Positions 53,731-64,000 of a stretch of DNA of 64,000 nucleotides are shown piece after piece. The position numbers and the translations under genes were made by a program. The stretch is from Ferrovibrio xuzhouensis (GTDB taxonomy: Bacteria; Pseudomonadota; Alphaproteobacteria; Ferrovibrionales; Ferrovibrionaceae). The notes beneath the pieces were generated by a model. That model searched no databases and was not told the origin of the DNA. It saw only the letters and a program-made list of their open reading frames with translations. Location: assembly GCF_042648965.1 (NCBI RefSeq), contig NZ_JBHRYJ010000006.1, forward strand, positions 143,378 to 207,377, in the 5' to 3' direction. Positions within the stretch are counted from its first letter, which is position 1; every line of letters begins with the position of its first letter.

Positions 53731-54491
53731 GCCTGCGGCGTCCCGCCAGCGTCTGCGTCTGCGGCGGCGGCCGCCTCTTCCTGGGCGCGCTTGCGGTGCC
53801 AGATCACGTAGATGAAACACAGCACGATGGCGCCGCCATACCAGGTGACGGCATAGGACAGGTGGTTGTTCGGGAATTCGACCCGGGTCTGGCCACCCTG
53901 CGGCCAGCCGCCGGGCACCGGCGTGGTGTCGGCATCGACCAGCAGCGGCGGCACCGTGCCATCGATCCCGGCCAGCCGGGCCATGGCGGCGACGTCGGGA
54001 TAGAACCACAGGTTCCGCGGCACGTCGTTGACCGGCGTGAAGGGACCCGCCGCCCAGGTCTTGTGGGCGACGCCGTGCACCGTGGTCTCGCCCTCGATCA
54101 GGCCTTCCCTGCGGGTGTCCTGCTGCTTCTTCCCGGTCGGGATCCAGCCACGGTCGACGATGACCCAGCCAGGCGCATCGCTGCGCTTGAACGGGACCAG
54201 CACCTGATAGCCGAAATTGCCGTTCCGCGAATGGGCCAGCAGATGGAACTCATGGGCGTTGTCGAATGCGCCACGCACGATGACATGCCGGTAGTTCCAG
54301 CTGTCGACATCGAACGGCGCTGCCGGCAGTTCGGCCGCCGGCGCGGCCATGCCGGCCTCGACCGTATGGATCAGGTCAAGTTTCCAGAACAGCCGCTGGA
54401 CCTGCCAGGTGCCAAGGGCGACGAGGACGACAAGCGCCGGAATGGTGAAGACGGTCGGCCAGAGAGCTGGCCGCGAACCTAGAATTTTCAA
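53727..54491 (-). CDS. SURF1-family cytochrome oxidase assembly protein
   Basis: A TTG at 54491 is chosen as start (KILGSRPALWPTVF) because it lies 4 bp after the DUF983 stop; an ATG 99 bp further up would overlap that gene heavily. The 254-residue protein has two membrane helices, TIPALVVLVALGTWQVQRLFWK at the start and AVTWYGGAIVLCFIYVIW near the end, enclosing a periplasmic domain with NYRHVIVRGAFDN, VDRGWIP and NDVPRNLWFYPD. SURF1 helps insert heme a into subunit I. It belongs to the oxidase operon. Confidence 0.93.
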   Translation of the reverse strand: MKILGSRPALWPTVFTIPALVVLVALGTWQVQRLFWKLDLIHTVEAGMAAPAAELPAAPFDVDSWNYRHVIVRGAFDNAHEFHLLAHSRNGNFGYQVLVPFKRSDAPGWVIVDRGWIPTGKKQQDTRREGLIEGETTVHGVAHKTWAAGPFTPVNDVPRNLWFYPDVAAMARLAGIDGTVPPLLVDADTTPVPGGWPQGGQTRVEFPNNHLSYAVTWYGGAIVLCFIYVIWHRKRAQEEAAAAADADAGGTPQA

Positions 54492-54495
54492 TGGG

Positions 54496-54876
54496 TTACT
54501 CGCGCAACAATTCGATATCGGACGATGCCTTGTGGCGGAATTGTAGCGCGATGAGCGTGGCTTTGAAGGGCCGGAGCATGAGAATGGCACCGCCGAGGAT
54601 CAACGGCGCCCACAGCACCATATGAACCCAGAGCGGCGGCGCGAACTTCAGTTCCACCCACAGCGCCAGACCAACGACGATGAATCCGAGGATCAGGATG
54701 ACAAAGACCGCCGGACCGTCGCCGGCATCGATCTTCTCGTAATCGAGGCCGCAGGACGGGCAGACCGGCTTGACCGTCAGCAGGCCATTAAACACCGGGG
54801 CTTCGCCGCAGCGCGGGCAGCGGCAGCGAAGCCCCGTGGAAAACGGTGACAGCGGCGGATAAAAGCTGGCCGCCAT
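54496..54876 (-). CDS. DUF983-family membrane protein of the oxidase cluster
   Basis: 126 residues from the ATG at 54876, 11 bp after the coxIII stop. The N-terminal part carries two zinc-ribbon-like pairs, CRCPRCGEAPVFNGLL and CPSCGLDY, followed by two membrane helices (AVFVILILGFIVVGLALWVEL and WVHMVLWAPLILGGAILML). The family is common between coxIII and surf1 in alphaproteobacteria; its role is unknown but an assembly function is likely from context. The C-terminal tail is short and charged. Confidence 0.93.
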   Translation of the reverse strand: MAASFYPPLSPFSTGLRCRCPRCGEAPVFNGLLTVKPVCPSCGLDYEKIDAGDGPAVFVILILGFIVVGLALWVELKFAPPLWVHMVLWAPLILGGAILMLRPFKATLIALQFRHKASSDIELLRE

Positions 54877-54887
54877 CGTCTGTCCGA

Positions 54888-55700
54888 TCACCCGGCCACT
54901 GCCGAGCCGTGACCCCACCAGTAGATGCAGCAGAACAGGAACAGCCACACCACGTCGACGAAATGCCAGTACCAGGCCGCCGCCTCGAAGCCGAAATGAT
55001 GGTCCGGGGTGAAGTGGCCCTTCATGGCGCGCACGAGGCAGACGATCAGGAAGATCGTGCCGACGATCACGTGGAAGCCGTGGAAGCCGGTCGCCATGTA
55101 GAAGGTCGAGGCATAGATGCCGTCGGTGAAGCCGAAAGCCGCGTGGCTGTATTCGAAAGCCTGGCAGCTGGTGAACAGCAGGCCGAGGATCACCGTCAGG
55201 GTCAGGCCCTGCACCAGGCCCTTGCGGTCACCCTGCTGCAGCGCATGGTGCGCCCAGGTCACCGTGGTGCCCGACAGCAGCAGGATCAGGGTGTTGACGA
55301 AGGGCAGTTCCCAGGGATCGAAGGTCTGGATCGTGGCCGGCGGCCAGACATGGCCGATCGCCTCGGTCGGGTACAGCGCGGCGTTGAAATAGGCCCAGAA
55401 CCAGGCCACGAAGAACATCACCTCGGAAGCGATGAACATCACCATGCCGTAGCGCAGATGCAGCTGCACCACCGGGGTGTGATGACCCTCGTGCTCGGCT
55501 TCGCGGATGACGTCGCGCCACCAGCTGATCATCGTGTAGAGCACGATCAGCAGGCCCGGCACGGACCAGAGATAGCCGTGACCGTGGAAGCCGGCGACCA
55601 GGCCCAGCGCCAGCGCAAAAGCGCCGATGGCGCCGAGCACCGGCCACGGGCTCGGGTCGACAAGATGGTAATCGTGGTTGCGGGCACCGCTGGCGGCCAT
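54888..55700 (-). CDS. coxC: Cytochrome c oxidase subunit III
   Basis: 270 residues with seven membrane helices. Key parts are HDYHLVDPSPWPVLGAIGAFALALG at the N-terminus, YGMVMFIASEVMFFVAWFWAYFN with the conserved Glu of helix III, and ATGFHGFHVIVGTIFL and FEAAAWYWHFVDVVWLFLF at the C-terminus. It is part of the aa3-type oxidase, bound to subunit I. The gene follows ctaG by 38 bp. Confidence 0.97.
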   Translation of the reverse strand: MAASGARNHDYHLVDPSPWPVLGAIGAFALALGLVAGFHGHGYLWSVPGLLIVLYTMISWWRDVIREAEHEGHHTPVVQLHLRYGMVMFIASEVMFFVAWFWAYFNAALYPTEAIGHVWPPATIQTFDPWELPFVNTLILLLSGTTVTWAHHALQQGDRKGLVQGLTLTVILGLLFTSCQAFEYSHAAFGFTDGIYASTFYMATGFHGFHVIVGTIFLIVCLVRAMKGHFTPDHHFGFEAAAWYWHFVDVVWLFLFCCIYWWGHGSAVAG

Positions 55701-55738
55701 GGATTCTACCCCCTGATACGCAGATGTTGCATTGATAC

Positions 55739-56362
55739 TCAGTTGACCGCCGCGGCCTTGCCGCCGCGGTCGGAGACTTCCTTTTTCTCTTCGTCGGGCA
55801 GACGGAAGAAGGTGTAGCTCAGCGTGATCGTCGTGACGTCACGGGTCTGCGGGTCGGTCAGCAGCTTCGGGTCGACGAAGAACGACACCGGCATGTCGGC
55901 CGTCTGACCCGGGTTGAGCCGCTGCTCGGTGAAGCAGAAGCACTGGATCTTGTTGAAATACTGCCCGGCCTTGTCGGGCGTGACATTGTAGGCGGCCTGG
56001 CCGGTGATCGCCTTGTCGGTCGGATTGCTGGCCTTGTAGAAGATCAGCGTTTCCTCGCCGGGCTTGACCACCACCTGGCGTTGCTCGGGCTGGAATTTCC
56101 ACGGCATGCCCGGCGCGGTATCGGAATTGAAGCGCACGGTGATGGTGCGCTCGCTGCTGGTGTCGGTAGCCGCCGGCGCCGCTTCGGCGCGCAGCGGCGT
56201 ACCGCCAAAGCCGGTGACCCGGCAGAACACCGAGTAGAGCGGTGCCGAGGCGAAGGCGCCGCCCAGCATCAGGGCGGCAACGCCGCCGCAGATCAGGGCG
56301 ATGCGGCGGTTCTTGCCGCCGGCGCTATGTCCGGTCTGCTGTTGGGGCTGCTGCGCGCTCAA
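55739..56362 (-). CDS. ctaG: Cytochrome c oxidase assembly protein CtaG/Cox11
   Basis: 207 residues: a short cytoplasmic tail, one membrane helix (IALICGGVAALMLGGAFASAPLYSVFCRVTGFGGTP) and a periplasmic domain. The copper-binding cysteines are in the QCFCFTEQRL motif, plus the Cys of YSVFCRVTG near the membrane. It delivers CuB copper to subunit I. Its start overlaps the stop of the 44-aa gene by 4 bp. Confidence 0.97.
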   Translation of the reverse strand: MSAQQPQQQTGHSAGGKNRRIALICGGVAALMLGGAFASAPLYSVFCRVTGFGGTPLRAEAAPAATDTSSERTITVRFNSDTAPGMPWKFQPEQRQVVVKPGEETLIFYKASNPTDKAITGQAAYNVTPDKAGQYFNKIQCFCFTEQRLNPGQTADMPVSFFVDPKLLTDPQTRDVTTITLSYTFFRLPDEEKKEVSDRGGKAAAVN

Positions 56363-56493
56363 TGCCCGCCCCCCGTCATCTTGGCGATGGTGATGAAATA
56401 GAACAGCACCACCAAGGCCAGCAGTACGCCGCCCAAAGCCAGATTGCGCGCCCTGCGGCGCTTGTGCTCGTCATGCAGCGGCATGGTGCTCAT
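56359..56493 (-). CDS. 44-residue membrane protein of the oxidase cluster (ctaB-ctaG linker gene)
   Basis: A 44-residue frame, MSTMPLHDEHKRRRARNLALGGVLLALVVLFYFITIAKMTGGGH. It has a basic cytoplasmic start (HKRRRARN), one membrane helix and a short outer tail ending in Gly and His. It overlaps ctaB by 4 bp at its start (ATGA) and ctaG by 4 bp at its end, so all three are translationally coupled. Short single-helix proteins are known at this place in alphaproteobacterial oxidase operons (CoxF-like); the function is not established. The double overlap is strong evidence that it is real. Confidence 0.88.
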   Translation of the reverse strand: MSTMPLHDEHKRRRARNLALGGVLLALVVLFYFITIAKMTGGGH

Positions 56494-57434
56494 GCCCCCC
56501 AGCCGAGCCCGCGCTCGGCCAGCAACAGGGCGAACAGCAGGAACAGGTAGAGGATCGAATAGGCGAACATATGCTTGGCCGGCCGCTCGTCGCGGCTGCG
56601 CCAGATGCGCCAGGCCAGCAGCAGGAAGCCGGCACCCAGCACGGCCGCCATGCCGCCATAGAGCGGGCCGGCAAGGCCGAGCGCCCAGGGCGCCAGGGAC
56701 AGCGGCACCAGCAGCAGGCTGTATATCAGGATCTGCCGGCGGGTCTCGCGGTCGCCCGCCACCACCGGCAGCATCGGCACGCCGGCGCGGGCATAGTCGT
56801 CGGACCGGTAGAGCGCCAGCGCCCAGAAATGCGGCGGCGTCCACATGAAGATGATGGCGAACAGCAGCAGCGGCAGCACGTCGAGGCTGCCGGTCACCGC
56901 GGCCCAGCCGATCATCGGCGGAAAGGCACCGGCGGCGCCGCCGATCACGATGTTCTGCGGCGTGCGGCGCTTCAGCCACATGGTGTAAACGAAGACATAG
57001 AAGCCGATGGTCAGCGCCAGGATGGCGGCGGCCACCCAGTTGATCGCCAGCCCCATCAACACCACCGAGCCGATCGCCAGCACGGTGCCGAAGCCGAGCG
57101 CCTGTCCGGGAGTGATCCGGCCCTGCGGGATCGGCCGGCCGCTGGTGCGCGACATGACGGCATCGATATCGGCGTCGTACCACATGTTGATCGCGCCCGA
57201 GGCGCCGGCGCCGATGGCGATGCACAGCAGCGCGGTGATCGCCAGGGTGGGATGCAGGCTGCCCGGTGCCAGCACCATGCCGACCAGGCCGGTAAACACC
57301 ACCAGCGACATCACGCGCGGCTTCAGCAGCGCAAGATAATCGCCCGGCTGCGCCTCGTAGCGCTCCGCATAAGCGGCATCGAGGCCGGCATGGCCGGCCT
57401 CTTCGCGCTCGATCGTGACACTCGCATCAGACAA
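56490..57434 (-). CDS. ctaB: Protoheme IX farnesyltransferase (heme o synthase)
   Basis: 314 residues with about nine membrane helices. The prenyltransferase motifs are AINMWYDADIDAVMSRTSGRPIPQGRI (first Asp-rich motif, NxxxDxxxD) and the second conserved loop YTMWLKRRTPQNIVIGGAAGAFPPMIGWAAVTG, with YRSDDYARAGVPMLP after it. It adds a farnesyl group to heme b to make heme o for the oxidase. It lies 36 bp after ctaD and overlaps the next small gene by 4 bp. Confidence 0.97.
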   Translation of the reverse strand: MSDASVTIEREEAGHAGLDAAYAERYEAQPGDYLALLKPRVMSLVVFTGLVGMVLAPGSLHPTLAITALLCIAIGAGASGAINMWYDADIDAVMSRTSGRPIPQGRITPGQALGFGTVLAIGSVVLMGLAINWVAAAILALTIGFYVFVYTMWLKRRTPQNIVIGGAAGAFPPMIGWAAVTGSLDVLPLLLFAIIFMWTPPHFWALALYRSDDYARAGVPMLPVVAGDRETRRQILIYSLLLVPLSLAPWALGLAGPLYGGMAAVLGAGFLLLAWRIWRSRDERPAKHMFAYSILYLFLLFALLLAERGLGWGA

Positions 57435-57470
57435 CAGTCTTCTCCTGGGGCGGCAGCTGACGCCTTTGGC

Positions 57471-59090
57471 TTACTTGATAACCGGGAGCTTCTCGTACTG
57501 GTGGAACGGCGGCGGCGAGGACAGCGTCCATTCCAGCGTCGTCGCACCCTCGCCCCACGGATTGTCGGCCACCTTCTTCTTGCGGATCAGCGCGAAGATC
57601 ACCGAGCCGACGAAGAACAGCGTCGAGGCGAACGAGATATAGGCACCGATCGAGGCGACGAAGTTCCAGCCGGCGAAGGCATCCGGATAATCCGGAATAC
57701 GGCGGGGCATGCCCTGCAGGCCGAGGAAGTGCATCGGGAAGAACAGCAGGTTGACGCCGATGAAGGTGGTCCAGAAATGGATCTTGCCGGCGGTCTCGCT
57801 GAGTTCGCAGCCCGACATCTTGCCGAACCAGTAGTAGAAGCCGGCGAAGATGGCGAACACCGCGCCGAGGCTGAGCACGTAATGGAAGTGCGCAACCACG
57901 TAGTAGGTATCCTGCATGTAGGTGTCGACGCCGGCATTGGCCAGCACCACACCGGTCACGCCACCCAGCGTGAACAGGAAGATGAAGCCCACGGCGAACA
58001 GCATCGGCACGGTGAAGCGGATCGAGCCGCCCCACATGGTGGCGATCCACGAGAAGATCTTCACGCCGGTCGGCACCGCAATGACCATGGTCGCCGCGGT
58101 GAAATAGGCCCGGGTGTCGACGGCGATGCCGGTGGTGTACATGTGGTGCGCCCACACGACGAAGCCGACGACGCCGATCGCGACCATGGCATAGGCCATG
58201 CCGAGATAGCCGAACACCGGCTTCTTCGAGAAGGTCGAGATCACCTGGCTGATGATGCCGAAGCCGGGCAGGATCAGGATGTACACTTCCGGATGGCCGA
58301 AGAACCAGAACAGGTGCTGGAACAGGATCGGGTCACCACCGGCCTCGGGCTTGAAGAAGGCGGTGCCGAAGTAACGGTCGGTCAGCAGCATGGTGATGCC
58401 ACCCGCCAGCACCGGCAGCGACAGCAGCAGCAGGAAGGCGGTGATCAGCACCGACCAGACGAACAGCGGCATCTTGTGCAGGGTCATGCCCGGCGCGCGC
58501 ATGTTGAAGATGGTGGTGATGAAGTTGATGGCGCCGAGGATCGACGAGGCGCCGGCGATATGCAGGCTGAAGATCGCCAAGCCGACCGCCGGACCCGGAT
58601 GGCCGACATCGGAGCTGAGCGGCGGGTACATCGTCCAGCCGGTGCCGGCACCAAGGCCGCCGGCCGGCCCCTCGACCATGGTTGAGATCAGCAGCAGCAG
58701 GATCGACGGGATCAGCAGCCAGAACGAGATGTTGTTCATGCGCGGGAAGGCCATGTCCGGCGCGCCGATCATCAGCGGCACGAACCAGTTGCCGAAACCG
58801 CCGATCATCGCCGGCATGACCATGAAGAAGATCATCAGCAGGGCATGGCCGGTCACCAGCACGTTGAACAGCTGGTGGTCGCCGCCGAGGATGCCGTCGC
58901 CGGGATACATCAGCTCGGCCCGCATCAGCACCGAGAAGGCGCCGCCGATCAGGCCGGCCACCACGGCGAAGATCAGGTACATCGTGCCGATGTCCTTGTG
59001 GTTGGTCGAATAGACCCACCGGCGCCAGCCGGTCGGCAGATGATGGTCGTCGTGATGATCGTGGGCCGCGTGGGCGTGAGCCTGGGACAT
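57471..59090 (-). CDS. ctaD: Cytochrome c oxidase subunit I
   Basis: 539 residues with twelve membrane helices. The low-spin heme ligand His is in LVTGHALLMIFFMVMPAMIGGFGNW, the CuB/Tyr centre in WFFGHPEVYILILPGFGIISQV (including the D-channel Glu), the next CuB histidines in VWAHHMYT, and the K-channel Lys in the TAATMVIAVPTGVKIFSW region. The heme a3 ligand is in YYVVAHFHYVLSLG. The N-terminal tail is His-rich (HAHAAHDHHDDHH). This is the catalytic subunit of an aa3-type proton pump. Confidence 0.98.
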   Translation of the reverse strand: MSQAHAHAAHDHHDDHHLPTGWRRWVYSTNHKDIGTMYLIFAVVAGLIGGAFSVLMRAELMYPGDGILGGDHQLFNVLVTGHALLMIFFMVMPAMIGGFGNWFVPLMIGAPDMAFPRMNNISFWLLIPSILLLLISTMVEGPAGGLGAGTGWTMYPPLSSDVGHPGPAVGLAIFSLHIAGASSILGAINFITTIFNMRAPGMTLHKMPLFVWSVLITAFLLLLSLPVLAGGITMLLTDRYFGTAFFKPEAGGDPILFQHLFWFFGHPEVYILILPGFGIISQVISTFSKKPVFGYLGMAYAMVAIGVVGFVVWAHHMYTTGIAVDTRAYFTAATMVIAVPTGVKIFSWIATMWGGSIRFTVPMLFAVGFIFLFTLGGVTGVVLANAGVDTYMQDTYYVVAHFHYVLSLGAVFAIFAGFYYWFGKMSGCELSETAGKIHFWTTFIGVNLLFFPMHFLGLQGMPRRIPDYPDAFAGWNFVASIGAYISFASTLFFVGSVIFALIRKKKVADNPWGEGATTLEWTLSSPPPFHQYEKLPVIK

Positions 59091-59118
59091 GGAGCTCCCC
59101 TATTCCTGAATCTGTCTG

Positions 59119-60009
59119 TTATTGGGCGAGGCTGGCGTCGGCGAGACGCGGCGACGAGCCGTCCACCGAAGCGTACTTCTTCTTCGCCTCTTCGACCCAC
59201 TTGGCATAGGCCTCCTGGGACACGACCTTCACTTCGATCGGCATGTAGCCGTGCAGCTGGCCGCAGAGTTCCGAGCACTGGCCATAATAGGTGCCCTCGC
59301 GCTCGGCGCGGAACCAGGTCTCGTTCAGACGGCCAGGCACGCCATCCTTCTTCACCGCGAAGGCCGGCATGGCCCAGGAGTGGATCACGTCGGCGGCGGT
59401 GACCAGCACGCGGACATCGGTGTTGACCGGCACGACAACCACGTTGTCGGCGGTCAGCAGACGCGGCTGGCCCGGCTTGAGGTCGGCCGTCTGCACGATG
59501 TTGGCATCGAAGGTGAAGTTGCCGTTATCGGGATATTCGTAGGACCAGTACCACTGGTGGCCGATCGCCTTGATGGTCAGCTTCGCGTCCGGCGCCTTGT
59601 CGGCGTAGTACAGCAGCTTGAAGGACGGCACCGCGATCACGATCAAGATCAGGATCGGCACCACGGTCCAGACCACCTCGATCAGGGTGTTGTGCGAGGT
59701 CTTCGACGGGACCGGATTGGCCGAGGCCCGGAAGCGCACGAGCACATAGACCAGCAGGATCAGGACGAAAATGGTGATCAGGGTGATGATCCACAAAAGC
59801 AGATTGTGGAAATTATGCATCTGGTCAGAAACCGGACTGACCGAGGGCTGCAGCCCGATGTGCCAGGGGGTTGGCTGACCGACCAGCGTCCCCTCTTCGG
59901 CCCGGGCAAGTGCCGGCATAAAGACGGCCAGCAATGCCGCGAATGCTGCGCTACCCGTCACAGCCCGGAGCGCCGCACCGCGAACGCCCGAAAACCAGTT
60001 CCACCCCAT
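59119..60009 (-). CDS. ctaC: Cytochrome c oxidase subunit II
   Basis: 296 residues. A signal peptide (LRAVTGSAAFAALLAVFMPALARA) is followed by two membrane helices (LLLWIITLITIFVLILLVYVLVRF and LIEVVWTVVPILILIVIAVPSF). The CuA domain has YYGQCSELCGQLHGYMPIEV with both Cys, Glu, His and Met ligands, and the upstream His in DVIHSWAMPAF. WYWSYEYPD is the aromatic patch for cytochrome c. It is the first gene of the oxidase operon and diverges from the sensor-kinase gene; the gap 60010-60225 should hold both promoters. Confidence 0.98.
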   Translation of the reverse strand: MGWNWFSGVRGAALRAVTGSAAFAALLAVFMPALARAEEGTLVGQPTPWHIGLQPSVSPVSDQMHNFHNLLLWIITLITIFVLILLVYVLVRFRASANPVPSKTSHNTLIEVVWTVVPILILIVIAVPSFKLLYYADKAPDAKLTIKAIGHQWYWSYEYPDNGNFTFDANIVQTADLKPGQPRLLTADNVVVVPVNTDVRVLVTAADVIHSWAMPAFAVKKDGVPGRLNETWFRAEREGTYYGQCSELCGQLHGYMPIEVKVVSQEAYAKWVEEAKKKYASVDGSSPRLADASLAQ

Positions 60010-60225
60010 AGCTTTAAACCCTCACTGATGTTCCGGCACAGAGTCTGACTTATAGAGGGCTGGAACATACACTGCGACATGCTGTCCGCACAGTCTGCCA
60101 CCGTTCTGCGACGATTTGTCGCGACGCCGGAAAAGCCCGGTCGATGTGATCTTACTCATTGATTTGCCTCACCCTTGCGCGCCAGCCACAGCCCCCCTAA
60201 TCTGCCGCCTCCGGGGGATTTGCGG

Positions 60226-63228
<3,003 letters not shown>

Positions 63229-63321
63229 GATCGCCGACGCCATCGCCTTCCTGCTCGCCGAGGATGCCAGCGGCGTCACCGGTGCGTTCATTCCGGTGTC
63301 GGGGCGGGTCTGAGGCTTCGC

Positions 63322-63879
63322 TTAGACAGGCTCGGTCCGGACAAGCCGGACATCGACCTCGCGCTCAACGAAATCCCATTCCCGCGTCGCTCGCAGCCGC
63401 GCCAAAAGCCTGTCGAACGCCGGCTCATCGGCCGGTGCGAACTCGAACCAGGTCAGGAAATCGAACGGCTCGCCGAGGTCGCGGCTGTGGTGCAGCCGGC
63501 GCGCGATCGCCGGAAGGTACTCCATGCCGATCGCCGTGTGCTGCGAGGTCTCTTCGAAGATCGCGCGTCTGTCATCCTGCGCGAGGTCCCACCAGGCCGC
63601 CGACTTTTTGATTGGGATCAGGGCTGCATGGGTCGCCTGTCGGCGGTCGAGGCCCTCCTGGCGCGCCCTCAGGCCGGCCACCTCGTCTCGCGTCGCATAG
63701 CGGAGGTTGCTGACCGTGCCGAGCAGGCGCCAACTTGTAGGGTCATCGATCGGGCCGGGCTCCCAGGGGTGGATGGTCAGGGCCTCGGCCGGTGCGAGGC
63801 CGGCGCCGCGATAGGCCGCGATCGAGGAGATACGCCAGTCTCCGTGCGCTCCGGCGCTGAAGGCATAGGTCGACGCCAT
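63322..63879 (-). CDS. Chlorite dismutase-family heme protein (short type)
   Basis: 185 residues from the ATG at 63879 (MASTYAFSAGAHGDWRI). The family core is KKSAAWWDLAQDDRRAIFEE, HTAIGMEYLPAIARRLHHSRDLGEPFDFLTWFEF and the last strands REWDFVEREVDVRLVR. His131 in RRLHH is the likely proximal heme ligand. The length fits the short clade of the family, which includes true chlorite dismutases and heme proteins of unknown function. I cannot confirm the distal Arg needed for chlorite decomposition, so activity is open. Longer readings upstream (to 63966) lack conservation. Confidence 0.85.
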   Translation of the reverse strand: MASTYAFSAGAHGDWRISSIAAYRGAGLAPAEALTIHPWEPGPIDDPTSWRLLGTVSNLRYATRDEVAGLRARQEGLDRRQATHAALIPIKKSAAWWDLAQDDRRAIFEETSQHTAIGMEYLPAIARRLHHSRDLGEPFDFLTWFEFAPADEPAFDRLLARLRATREWDFVEREVDVRLVRTEPV

Positions 63880-64000
63880 GGCGGTCCCGATCTTGCTAAT
63901 CACCCGACATTCCCCAAGTGGCCCGCCGCTTGACTTCAAGATCGCCTGATTTTGCTCGCTGGGCAAGCGTTTTTCGCCCCGAGCGGTGTCTGTCGTCGCG

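Overview
The window looks like chromosomal DNA of a GC-rich alphaproteobacterium, possibly of the Rhodospirillales. The evidence is the contiguous rpsT / dnaA-dnaN-recF-gyrB block, an aa3 oxidase cluster in the typical alphaproteobacterial order ctaC-ctaD-ctaB-(44-aa protein)-ctaG-coxIII-DUF983-surf1, thrC beside an M16 peptidase, and type II thrB beside rnhA. I saw no rRNA, tRNA or CRISPR array.

Layout. (1) 1-5316: a small catabolic region with part of an SsuABC-type ABC importer, a two-domain extradiol-dioxygenase-like protein, an aldehyde dehydrogenase and an SDR. Two minus-strand transcription units there share a nearly identical 25-bp upstream motif. (2) 5338-16640: a FadR-type GntR regulator and a histone-deacetylase-like amidohydrolase diverge from a nine-gene operon: adducin-type aldolase-fold protein, Dpp-type importer, 2-hydroxyacid dehydrogenase, D-amino-acid-dehydrogenase-like flavoprotein, Asp/Glu racemase-like protein and nucleoside deoxyribosyltransferase-like protein. 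A perfect palindrome lies between them. (3) 16641-17390: decayed genes (a stop-interrupted XRE regulator and an internally deleted SRAP gene). (4) 17391-30033: a cluster of visibly lower GC for the maleamate route of hydroxypyridine degradation: FAD monooxygenase, NicX, NicD, NicF and NicE, a LIV-type importer, an amidase, a second alpha/beta hydrolase and a TetR regulator. Three AT-rich inverted repeats are its likely operators.

(5) 30030-37695: the replication block gyrB-recF-dnaN-dnaA, preceded by a rhodanese gene 8 bp from dnaA, and rpsT with a textbook terminator. (6) 37871-49523: mixed housekeeping and accessory genes: a salicylyl-CoA/2-aminobenzoyl-CoA-type monooxygenase-reductase, a gamma-glutamyltransferase homologue, an HxlR regulator with twin operators diverging from an AhpD-like gene, ispH, thrB, rnhA, peroxiredoxin, a DsbD-alpha-like protein, YqgE and an acetyltransferase. 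(7) 49552-60009: the long minus-strand operon that starts with cytochrome oxidase and continues into M32, thrC and M16 genes. (8) 60226-63879: a PAS/histidine kinase/degenerate GGDEF gene whose 3' end runs into fragments of two other genes, then a chlorite-dismutase-family gene.

In region 4 the genes would work in series. The LIV importer brings in a pyridine carboxylate or relative. The NicC-like enzyme makes 2,5-dihydroxypyridine. NicX opens the ring to N-formylmaleamate, NicD deformylates it, NicF deaminates maleamate, and NicE isomerises maleate to fumarate. The enzyme that makes the hydroxypyridine carboxylate is not in the window, so the true growth substrate is open.
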